Assembly: GCA_002364735.1 (NCBI GenBank) | Contig: DEZB01000066.1 | Location: 1 to 18,054 of the forward strand | DNA length: 18,054 nt | Direction: 5' to 3' | Source of the DNA: Bacteroidales bacterium UBA3143 | GTDB taxonomy: Bacteria; Bacteroidota; Bacteroidia; Bacteroidales; Dysgonomonadaceae | Shown here: piece after piece, positions 1-7,563 of the stretch | How positions within the stretch are numbered: position 1 is the stretch's first letter | How the letters are laid out: every line of letters starts with the position of its first letter | Notes under the pieces: generated by a model | The model's database searches: none | Told to the model about the DNA's origin: nothing | Seen by the model: only the letters and a program-made list of their open reading frames with translations | Program-made: the position numbers and the translations under genes

Positions 1-85
1 AAATATTCAAGCAAAGTGAAGAAAATAACTTAGAAATAAAGAGGAAAAGTGAAAAATATACCTGAAAAGAAATTTGATGTATTTT

Positions 86-3000
86 TCAAAGCTCTCCTAT
101 TGTATAACCTGAGAATTTACGTGGGAAATTAGAAACAGTGTACATTCCGTTAGGTCCTTCAGTCATTGGCACAGATGAAGCTCCACTATAAGAAGGCTTA
201 GCTGTCACTGTCATTCCTGAAGTACCTCTTAAGATAACTTGAATGTCACAATCTGTTGATGATACCTCAGGTTCACCATCAATATCAACAGGAGTTAACT
301 GTGGTATCTCAAGTAAATCCTTGAGAACACTACATCCGTCATCATCTCCAATTGCTTTAAAAGAGAGTGTCTGAACAGTCGCTATTCTTTCGTAAGTTTT
401 ATTGAAAGTTTTACCATCAGCTGAAACTTCCCAACCTGTACCATCTTTAGCTCCATTGATATTATCATATACCAAAGTTGAATTTACATAAAGCTCAACA
501 GGAGCATCTACAAACGTGATTGATGCAACATCTTTCTCTTCGTCTGTTACTTTTTCTACAGATGCACTTCCGAACTTAACATATTTAAGTGCAGGAATTC
601 TTGCATTCTTACTTATCTGATCGGCAGTTTCACCTCCAGGTAAAGTATTTGTAATCATCACAAATTGATCTACCGAAGTGCGTGGTATAGTGAATTTTAC
701 TTCACTGGTTCCAGCAGCAATGGTCTTATCTTGTGTCGTGATACCATCTCCGGTTATCTGTACTTTAGTACCCACTTCTGCACCCACTGTGAGTGTTGCA
801 TAAGGAGAGCCTATTACATTTCCACTTGCGTCTAAATCAAGACAATCATTTGGAGCAAATACCACAACAGTGATTCCGTCACAATGACAATCAAACAGAG
901 CTTCAATAAATGCTTGCAAATCGCCTGTATTACCTTGAGACAACCAGTATTGGTGCAACACTGAAATATCACCACCTTGTAGCCATTTCAAGAATGCTTC
1001 CCAGCTGTTTCCACCTGTATATTCAGAACCATCTTTGTTAGTCATCTCACCTTTATCAACTGCTTCTTTCCACAACTCATAAGATGTTTTACCATCTACT
1101 CCGTCGCTTCCATCAGCACCCTCAGCACCGTCGTTTCCATCTTCACCTCTGGCAAGAACACCTGTGTCTTCACCATTGATAAACCAGTTACCGTTGGGTC
1201 CTATTTCTGGTGTAACACCATCGATGCCATCAATTCCTTTAGCAGGAACATTCGTGTCTATACCTTTGATCCACCAATTACCGTTTTCTCCAATGATAGG
1301 AGTAACGCCATCTACGCCATTTACACCGTCTTTACCGTCAGCACCCCTTGCAGGAACCCCAGTATCAACACCATCGATAAACCAATTGCCGTTCCATCCA
1401 ACTAATGGTGTAACGCCATCTTTACCGTCTTGACCATCAGATCCATCTTTTCCTTCTGCTTTAATACCCGTATCTTTTCCGTCGATGTACCAGTTACCAT
1501 TAGATCCAATAGTTGGAGTAACGCCATCAATACCGTCTAACCCTTTTACAGGCTGTCCTGTATCTTTACCATCAATCCACCAGTTACCGTTTGATCCAAT
1601 TTCGGGAGTAACGCCAGCAATACCATCAGCACCCTTGGCAGGTACTCCTGTATCTTTACCATCGATAAACCAATTGTTGTTGGCTCCAATAACTGGAGTA
1701 ACACCATCAATACCATCGGCACCCCTGGCAGGTACGCTGGTATCTTTACCATCAATCCACCAATTGCCATTACCTCCAATGATAGGAGTGATACCTTTTG
1801 CTGGTACACCTGTATCTCTACCATTTATATACCAATTGCCATTGCCACCTATTGTAGGAGTAACGCCATCAATACCGTCTATACCTTTGGCTCTTACACC
1901 AGTGTCTTTTCCATCAATATACCAGTTACCATTACTACCAATGATAGGAGTAATGCCTTTAGCTGGCACTTTTGTGTCTACGCCATCAATGTACCAATTA
2001 CCATTGGCTCCAATTGTAGGAGTTACACCTTTTGCAGGTACACCCGTATCTTTACCATCGATATACCAATTGCCGTTTGCTCCTATTTGTGGAGTAACGC
2101 CATCGATACCATCCTGACCATCTTTTCCTTTTGCAGGAACACCTGTATCTCTTCCATTAATAAACCAATTGCCATTACCACCTATTTGAGGAGTAACGCC
2201 ATCCTGACCTCTTGCTGGAACACCAGTGTCTCTGCTATCTATGTACCAGTTACCATTGGCTCCAATAGTGGGGGTTACACCATCAATACCGTCAGCCCCT
2301 TTTGCAGGAACGCCAGTATCTTTACCATCAATGTACCAATTATTGTTGGCTCCAATCATCGGAGTAACACCTTTTGCTGGAACGCCGGTGTCTTTTCCAT
2401 CAATATACCAGTTACCATTACCGCCAATATCAGGAGTAGCGCCATCTTGTCCTTTAGCTTTAACTCCCGAGTCTTTACCATCGATGTACCAATTACCGTT
2501 TGAACCAATTGTTGGGATTGATCCGTCAGCACCGTCTTTACCTCTGGCAGGTACCCCTGTGTCTTGTCCATCGATATACCAGTTGCCATTCCCTCCTATT
2601 GTAGGGGTAACTCCTCTTGATGGAACACCAGTATCTTTGCCATCAATGTACCAGTTACCATTTGCTCCTATTCGTGGAGTGATGCCGTCAACACCAGCCT
2701 TTCCATCTTTTCCTCGTGCAGGTATACCGGTATCGCGACCATCTATAACCCAGTTGCCTGATCCCCCAATTACTGGAGTAACGCCATCAACACCGTCTTT
2801 ACCATCTTTTCCTCTTGCAGGTATGCCAGTATCTTTACCATTAATGTACCAATTGCCATTACCTCCAATTTGAGGAGTAACACCATCGATACCATCTTTG
2901 CCGTCTTTTCCTTTTGCCTGAACACCGGTATCTTTACCATTGATGTACCAATTACCATTACCACCTATTGTTGGTGTAACGCCATCAGCACCATCTTTAC

Positions 3001-3673
3001 CTTCAGCTTGAATGCCAGTATCTCTACCATCGATCCACCAGTTGCCATTTTTGCCAATTTGGGGAGTAACACCGTTTATGCCATCCTTACCGTCTTTACC
3101 AGTAACACGAACACCAGTGTCTTTACCATCTATCCACCAATTTCCGTTACCTCCGATTTGAGGGGTTATGCCATCAATACCGTTTATACCATCTTTTCCT
3201 CGTGCAGGTATGTTGGTATCTACACCATTGATGTACCAATTGCCATTTGCACCAATAACAGGAGTATGACCATCTGCGCCATCTTTTCCACGTGCTGGAA
3301 CTCCGGTATCACGACCATCTATCCACCAGTTACCATTTTCTCCAATCTGTGGAGTCACGCCATCTTTTCCATCTTTCCCCCTTGCAGGAATTCCGGTATC
3401 AACTCCGTCTATCCACCAATTGTCGTTTCTTCCAATTACTGGAACAACGCCATCTTTACCATCTTTCCCTCTCAAAGAATTCATAAACTCTTCGAATGAT
3501 GTGTTAGGATCCTTCTGGTAAAATATCTTCCAAAGGTCAAAGGCCGATAAACCATCCTCGCCTTTGTCACCTTTATCACCTTGAGGACCTTCAGGCAAGA
3601 TCATCTCTAAGTGATTTTCACAACCCAGCATAAAAATAAATGCCAAGCTTAGAATTAAATAAATTTTTCTCAT
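86..3673 (-). CDS. Giant collagen-like repeat lipoprotein with 26 NGNW/IDGxDTG modules
   Basis: This 1195-residue protein is predicted to be a lipid-anchored, probably surface-exposed, elongated protein. Residues 1-18 form a lipoprotein signal with lipobox FMLGC and lipidated Cys18. A short collagen-like stretch (about 29-41) leads to a helical module starting SAFDLW (42-69). Residues 76-861 are 26 copies of a 24-residue core (TPxIGxNGNW, then IDGxDTGVPAKG) separated by 0 to 6 Gly-ending triplets such as KDG, ADG and IDG. After the array come a second helical module starting TSYELW (from 862), another helical stretch ending near FDCHC, and about 265 residues of beta-rich, Ig-like character with five cysteines (929, 931, 944, 1114, 1142). 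The start is the only ATG before the signal peptide and has an A-rich leader. It is transcribed away from every other gene in the window. Ligand or function is unknown; adhesion, glycan binding or a stalk role are guesses. The C-terminal end, 85 bp from the window edge, looks natural, but a frameshift cannot be excluded. Confidence 0.9.
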   Translation of the reverse strand: MRKIYLILSLAFIFMLGCENHLEMILPEGPQGDKGDKGEDGLSAFDLWKIFYQKDPNTSFEEFMNSLRGKDGKDGVVPVIGRNDNWWIDGVDTGIPARGKDGKDGVTPQIGENGNWWIDGRDTGVPARGKDGADGHTPVIGANGNWYINGVDTNIPARGKDGINGIDGITPQIGGNGNWWIDGKDTGVRVTGKDGKDGINGVTPQIGKNGNWWIDGRDTGIQAEGKDGADGVTPTIGGNGNWYINGKDTGVQAKGKDGKDGIDGVTPQIGGNGNWYINGKDTGIPARGKDGKDGVDGVTPVIGGSGNWVIDGRDTGIPARGKDGKAGVDGITPRIGANGNWYIDGKDTGVPSRGVTPTIGGNGNWYIDGQDTGVPARGKDGADGSIPTIGSNGNWYIDGKDSGVKAKGQDGATPDIGGNGNWYIDGKDTGVPAKGVTPMIGANNNWYIDGKDTGVPAKGADGIDGVTPTIGANGNWYIDSRDTGVPARGQDGVTPQIGGNGNWFINGRDTGVPAKGKDGQDGIDGVTPQIGANGNWYIDGKDTGVPAKGVTPTIGANGNWYIDGVDTKVPAKGITPIIGSNGNWYIDGKDTGVRAKGIDGIDGVTPTIGGNGNWYINGRDTGVPAKGITPIIGGNGNWWIDGKDTSVPARGADGIDGVTPVIGANNNWFIDGKDTGVPAKGADGIAGVTPEIGSNGNWWIDGKDTGQPVKGLDGIDGVTPTIGSNGNWYIDGKDTGIKAEGKDGSDGQDGKDGVTPLVGWNGNWFIDGVDTGVPARGADGKDGVNGVDGVTPIIGENGNWWIKGIDTNVPAKGIDGIDGVTPEIGPNGNWFINGEDTGVLARGEDGNDGAEGADGSDGVDGKTSYELWKEAVDKGEMTNKDGSEYTGGNSWEAFLKWLQGGDISVLHQYWLSQGNTGDLQAFIEALFDCHCDGITVVVFAPNDCLDLDASGNVIGSPYATLTVGAEVGTKVQITGDGITTQDKTIAAGTSEVKFTIPRTSVDQFVMITNTLPGGETADQISKNARIPALKYVKFGSASVEKVTDEEKDVASITFVDAPVELYVNSTLVYDNINGAKDGTGWEVSADGKTFNKTYERIATVQTLSFKAIGDDDGCSVLKDLLEIPQLTPVDIDGEPEVSSTDCDIQVILRGTSGMTVTAKPSYSGASSVPMTEGPNGMYTVSNFPRKFSGYTIGEL
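1091..3448 (-). repeat. 26-unit coding tandem repeat (72-bp core plus 9-bp linker steps)
   Basis: By hand I count 26 units covering codons 76-861 of the lipoprotein gene. Each core is 24 codons. The linkers, in order, are 6,6,9,9,6,9,9,9,0,6,3,0,6,3,9,0,0,6,0,6,6,6,12,12,6 and 18 residues, always a multiple of three. Invariant positions in the core are Gly6, Asn10, Trp11, Ile13, Asp17 and Gly24; Gly15 is Ser only in unit 14. Position 12 is aromatic (W, Y or F) except Val in unit 8. Neighbouring units encode the same peptide with many silent differences, so this is not a fresh expansion. Confidence 0.93.
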
Positions 3674-4304
3674 ACTTATTGTTGTTTAATGTTGCTATAT
3701 AAATTAATTTAGTTGCTTTTACATGTTTTTATTGACTAATTTACTGATTAGCCAATTATTAAGTATAAAAAAATAGTTCGTTTGAAAATAAATATATTAT
3801 TGGTTCAAGCTAAGTGGTTATTTTTAAAAAACCCGCCCAATTTCGACATGCGTTAATAATTCTCAAATACGATACTTTTTTTTACTTAATATGAGTGCTT
3901 TTTTTGTTGCTGTGGGTTATTATGTATTACTTTATATATCAAAGTGAATTAAGTTAATACATTTTCATCCTCTACTTTTCTAAATAATCTTTTTGAATTA
4001 TGAAGAGTTCGATTAAGTTTTTTCTGTTCGACTGGATGAAGTTGCATTATAGTTGATTCATCTTGTCAAACACTAATAGTAAAACAAAGTTGATAAAATC
4101 AGCTGAGAGAGTCGTATTTTAAGCTATCACATAGCTATCACATAAATGCTACTCATTGATTATTAGAACTTAAATAAGAGAAAAAAAATACATGCAGCAT
4201 CAATCTGTATCAACTATCATTCTATATATTGTTGTTTTTATTGCTTAATATACTTTCATTGTCAATTTAAGTAACACAATTGAGTTCAAGAAATATTTAA
4301 TTTT
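3674..4304. other. Divergent AT-rich intergenic region between lipoprotein and regulator genes
   Basis: These 631 bp hold the upstream regions of both the minus-strand lipoprotein gene and the plus-strand regulator gene. I find no convincing gene; the best small reading frame (ATG at 4000, 18 codons) has no supporting signal. There is no perfect TAnnTTTG box at a sensible distance from either start. A weak candidate for the plus strand is TTG at 4229-4231, 19 bp, then TACTTTCA at 4251-4258, which matches only part of the consensus. The clearest structure is the 11-bp tandem repeat at 4122-4143. Confidence 0.6.
4122..4143. repeat. Perfect 11-bp tandem repeat AGCTATCACAT x2, possible operator
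   Basis: AGCTATCACAT occurs twice head to tail with no mismatch, 162 bp upstream of the first regulator's ATG and 449 bp from the lipoprotein's start. A period of 11 bp is about one helical turn, so both copies would face the same side of the DNA, as expected for a dimeric or stacked regulator. Binding by the adjacent regulators is inference only. Confidence 0.35.
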
Positions 4305-5792
4305 ATGAGGTTTAAAAACTTTGTTATTCAACTCTTTCTTATTCTTCCCTTATACTCTCACAACAAAACATATGTTGAAATTGACAGTATATTGAATGAG
4401 TCTTTTCAAAAATTTACGGAGCTCCAATTTATTGAATCATCTAATCTTGCCAATAACGCACTGGAACTATCCATTTCATCGAATTATTCTAAAGGTAGAG
4501 TAATGTCTAATTTATATATTGCCAAAGTTTTGTTAGAGATTGGTATGAATCTGGAAGCATTTAATTATATTCAGAACATAAACGAGGAGTCTTATTTTAA
4601 AGAAACCATTATTCCTCAGGTAGAATATCACAGACTAAAAGGAAGAGTTTATGGAAGTCAGCAGATTTATACTTTGGCTAAAGAGGAATTTAATAAACAG
4701 CTATCTTTGTCTGAACAAATATCAGACCAAAAAAAGAAAGAACTATCAAAGCTTTGGGCATATCAAAACATTGAACATCTTTACGCTCTGCAAGGAATAA
4801 ATGACTCAATTGTAGCCTACCAAAATCTTCAAGCACAACAGCTATCATATTTTGAAGAGCATGAGGTTTTCTATAATATAGGTGCTCTTTATAGAAATAA
4901 AGGAGAACTATATTTAAAAAAAGAGAAATTTGATGAAGCAGCTGTGCAACTTCAAAAATCATTCGCAATACTCGAAAAATATGACACTCCGTATAAATAT
5001 AATATTCTGCAAGCATTTGGTGATCTGGAAGCAGGTAGAGGGAATATTGAAAAAGCTATTTCTTATTATTATGATGCGTTGAATAATAGCATTTCTCTTA
5101 ATGCAAACCAAACTACATGTGAACTACATAAGAAATTAGCCGATTATATGCTCAAGAATGACACATTAATAGATAATGCAAGGGATCATGGAAAAATGTA
5201 TGCTTTATTGAATGACTCGCTTCAAAGGCACAATAGCATGGTTGTAAATACTGTATTAGAAAATATTATGAATGAAAATAAAAGAACTTCTGCTCAACAT
5301 GTCGTATTGTTTTGGCATATCGTGATTAGCCTTGTATTTATTTCCATATTATTAGCAGCCTTCTTAATTGCCAGAAACAGAAGGAACAAAAAGAGTTTAA
5401 GTGAAAAGATTCGTATGATTGGTACTAAAGAACAAAAAATAGAATTCTTGGAAGAGGAACTTGAAAGTAATATATTTCAAGATATTATAGAATTGGCAAA
5501 GAGCAATAGTCCTGAGTTTCTTCCCCTATTTGGAGAAGGATACCCAGAATTTATAGAAGCGATGAAACAATTAGATCCTAACATTAGAAGCTCGGAACTC
5601 TATTTCTGTGCGCTTGCTTATCTCAATTTTTCAACAAAAGATATAGCTAACTTTACTTTTGTGACTGTGAGAGCTGTTCAGGTAAGAAAGAATAGAATGA
5701 GAAAAAAATATGATATACCATCAGAGGTCGATTTTAATGAATGGTTTAGGAATCTGGAAAATAGAGGTGTTTTTATTTATGAAACCAGTTGA
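4305..5792 (+). CDS. Membrane-spanning TPR sensor / LuxR-like HTH regulator, copy 1
   Basis: This 495-residue protein is predicted to be a one-component regulator that senses in the periplasm and binds DNA in the cytoplasm. It has an N-terminal signal-type hydrophobic segment (about 5-18) and a helical TPR-rich domain to about 325; the best TPR-like pairs are near 190-225 and 234-262. A single membrane helix lies at about 333-356, followed by a basic stop, a coiled coil (360-390), a conserved block around AKSNSPEFLPLF (399-410) and a C-terminal HTH (438-471). The last resembles the LuxR/GerE fold: STKDIA recognition entry, then TVRAVQVRKNRMRKK. The layout matches TPR-HTH regulators frequent in Bacteroidetes. 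It precedes a paralogue by 78 bp and lies divergent from the repeat lipoprotein gene. The ligand and target are unknown; the repeat lipoprotein gene or the downstream sialate genes are the obvious candidates by position. Confidence 0.85.
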   Translation: MRFKNFVIQLFLILPLYSHNKTYVEIDSILNESFQKFTELQFIESSNLANNALELSISSNYSKGRVMSNLYIAKVLLEIGMNLEAFNYIQNINEESYFKETIIPQVEYHRLKGRVYGSQQIYTLAKEEFNKQLSLSEQISDQKKKELSKLWAYQNIEHLYALQGINDSIVAYQNLQAQQLSYFEEHEVFYNIGALYRNKGELYLKKEKFDEAAVQLQKSFAILEKYDTPYKYNILQAFGDLEAGRGNIEKAISYYYDALNNSISLNANQTTCELHKKLADYMLKNDTLIDNARDHGKMYALLNDSLQRHNSMVVNTVLENIMNENKRTSAQHVVLFWHIVISLVFISILLAAFLIARNRRNKKSLSEKIRMIGTKEQKIEFLEEELESNIFQDIIELAKSNSPEFLPLFGEGYPEFIEAMKQLDPNIRSSELYFCALAYLNFSTKDIANFTFVTVRAVQVRKNRMRKKYDIPSEVDFNEWFRNLENRGVFIYETS

Positions 5793-5870
5793 AGGATATG
5801 TCGAGATGTTAGTCCAGTCTTTTAAAACAGAATCTCCTGTAATCTTCATGTATTTAAAGTAAACTCAATT

Positions 5871-7349
5871 ATGAGACTAAAAATTATAATTATTCTGTGT
5901 ATTCTAATTACTCCTATATTAGCTCAAAATGATTATAAAAAAGATGTTGATAGTTTAATTGAATCATCTTATTTTAAGTTCATAGATCTCCAGTTTATTG
6001 AATCATTGAAATTAGCCAATAAAGCATTACATATTTCCACTAAAACTAAATATGAAAAGGGTGTAACCTATTCGAATCTATATATTGCCAGGGTGTTACA
6101 AGAAGTAGGACTGAGAATGGATGCAATTAAACTGATTGAAAAGATTGAAGAAGACAAATATTATAAGAAAGATGACTTTCTTCAAGCAGAGACACATAGA
6201 CTAAAAGGTAGGATAGCTTCTTACCATCGACTTTATAGCCTCGAAAAAGAACATTATCTGAAACAACTGAAAGTATCCCAGCGTATTGCTGATGAAAAGA
6301 AAAGAGATATGTCAATAACAATGGCTTATTTCTATATTCAACATTTATATGTTAAGCAGAACAATCTCGATTCAGTTGAGACATATCAAAAGCTATTGAA
6401 GGAACACTTATCTAATTCAAAAGATAGTAGCGTTAGTTACTATTATATATCAGCATATATTGATAAAGGATTACTCTACACTAATCTCGGAAGGTTTGAT
6501 GAAGCAGTTGAGCAATTGGATAAATCACTTCAGTTAATACAAAATAGCAATACTTCTCTCTTATTTTATTCTTTACAAATTTATGGCGACCTGGAAATGG
6601 CAAGGGGAGATACGTCCAAAGCTGTTTCATATTATAAAAGAGCATTGAAGCATAGCAAAGATTTAAATATCAATCATAAAACAATGTATCTTCATAAAAA
6701 GATATCTGATTGTTTAATAAACGATGAGGCAACAATTTATGAGGCAAAGAATCATTTAAGGGAATATAATATCATAAATGATTCGCTTAAGGTGCATAAT
6801 AAAATGGTAACCGATGTGATCTTAAGAGATATTATTAAGAAAGCTGATGATGCTTCAACTCAAAAAAATAGATCTTTTTTTTATATCGTAATCGGTATAA
6901 TTTTAGTTTCACTCATAATTGGGATATTCTTAATTATAAGAAATAGAAATAGCAAAAAGAATCTTTTAAAAAAAAGCCAACAACTTATCTCTAACACAGA
7001 GAAAATAGAGCTATTGGAGGAAAAGCTTGAGAATAATATATTTAATGATATTATAGAATTGGCAAAAAGCAATAGTCCAGAATTTCTACCGTTATTTAGT
7101 GAAAGCTATCCACAATTTATTGAGCTATTAAAGCAATTAGACCCTGCTATTCGAAGTTCTGAACTCTATTTCTGTGCGCTTGCATATCTCAATTTTTCGA
7201 CAAAAGATATAGCCAACTTTACTTTTGTCACTGTTAGAGCTGTACAAGTAAGAAAAAACCGAATGAGAAAGAAGTTTGATATTCCATCAGAAGTTGATTT
7301 TAATGAATGGTTTAGAAATGTGGAAAATGGTAGCTTTGAAAATAAATGA
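5871..7349 (+). CDS. Membrane-spanning TPR sensor / LuxR-like HTH regulator, copy 2
   Basis: This 492-residue paralogue aligns with the upstream protein without gaps for about 480 residues. The signal peptide is clear (cleavage after about Ala18, ITPILA-QN). TPR-like helices fill the periplasmic half (for example 198-226 and 235-262), the membrane helix is about 335-356, the coiled coil 360-390, and the HTH lies at 438-471. Hand comparison gives 88 of 97 identical residues over 390-486 but only 17 of 40 over 21-60. The output half is therefore nearly the same while the sensor half has diverged. It most likely arose by tandem duplication and may share the promoter of copy 1, although the 78-bp gap could hold its own. 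A 7-bp hairpin (7351-7366) directly follows the stop but lacks a T-run, so termination there is doubtful. Confidence 0.85.
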   Translation: MRLKIIIILCILITPILAQNDYKKDVDSLIESSYFKFIDLQFIESLKLANKALHISTKTKYEKGVTYSNLYIARVLQEVGLRMDAIKLIEKIEEDKYYKKDDFLQAETHRLKGRIASYHRLYSLEKEHYLKQLKVSQRIADEKKRDMSITMAYFYIQHLYVKQNNLDSVETYQKLLKEHLSNSKDSSVSYYYISAYIDKGLLYTNLGRFDEAVEQLDKSLQLIQNSNTSLLFYSLQIYGDLEMARGDTSKAVSYYKRALKHSKDLNINHKTMYLHKKISDCLINDEATIYEAKNHLREYNIINDSLKVHNKMVTDVILRDIIKKADDASTQKNRSFFYIVIGIILVSLIIGIFLIIRNRNSKKNLLKKSQQLISNTEKIELLEEKLENNIFNDIIELAKSNSPEFLPLFSESYPQFIELLKQLDPAIRSSELYFCALAYLNFSTKDIANFTFVTVRAVQVRKNRMRKKFDIPSEVDFNEWFRNVENGSFENK

Positions 7350-7460
7350 AAATCTTTTCAAAGATTGAACATTTGTGTTACTTTTATAATATCGAAAATA
7401 AATCACACTAATAAAATAAAGTATTTTAATTTGCACCATCTTCTTTCTAATATAAATGTA

Positions 7461-7468
7461 TATATTTG
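7461..7468 (+). promoter_or_regulatory. Candidate Bacteroidetes -7 box TATATTTG upstream of the sialate genes
   Basis: TATATTTG is a perfect match to the Bacteroides -7 consensus TAnnTTTG, 95 bp before the epimerase ATG. No TTG lies at the preferred 19-21 bp upstream; TTC is present 17 bp upstream (7441-7443). It is the best promoter candidate for the epimerase-symporter-lyase run, but one half-site in AT-rich DNA can be chance. Confidence 0.4.
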
Positions 7469-7563
7469 CTTTAAATTTAATGATTGATTAAGTTTCTGAC
7501 TAACATTTACAAAAGATACAGCCATCATGAATAGCTATTGTGCACAATATTTTACACAACCTT

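Noticed and set aside
1091..3448. Possible CRISPR or non-coding satellite array
   Set aside because: The units stay in one open frame with silent-site variation and variable codon-multiple spacing, which fits a coding repeat and not identical repeats with unique spacers.
1164..3499. Several long plus-strand reading frames opposite the repeat array, Pro/Ser-rich
   Set aside because: They are mirror images of the periodic minus-strand gene; they lack start contexts and signal peptides and repeat with the same period.
7351..7366. Hairpin after the second regulator as a terminator
   Set aside because: The stem is AT-rich with a tiny loop and no T-run follows.
7540..7563. GTG start at 7540 for the epimerase
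   Set aside because: The extension encodes nothing typical of the family, and ATG 7564 gives the normal N-terminus and places the catalytic histidines at the usual spacing.
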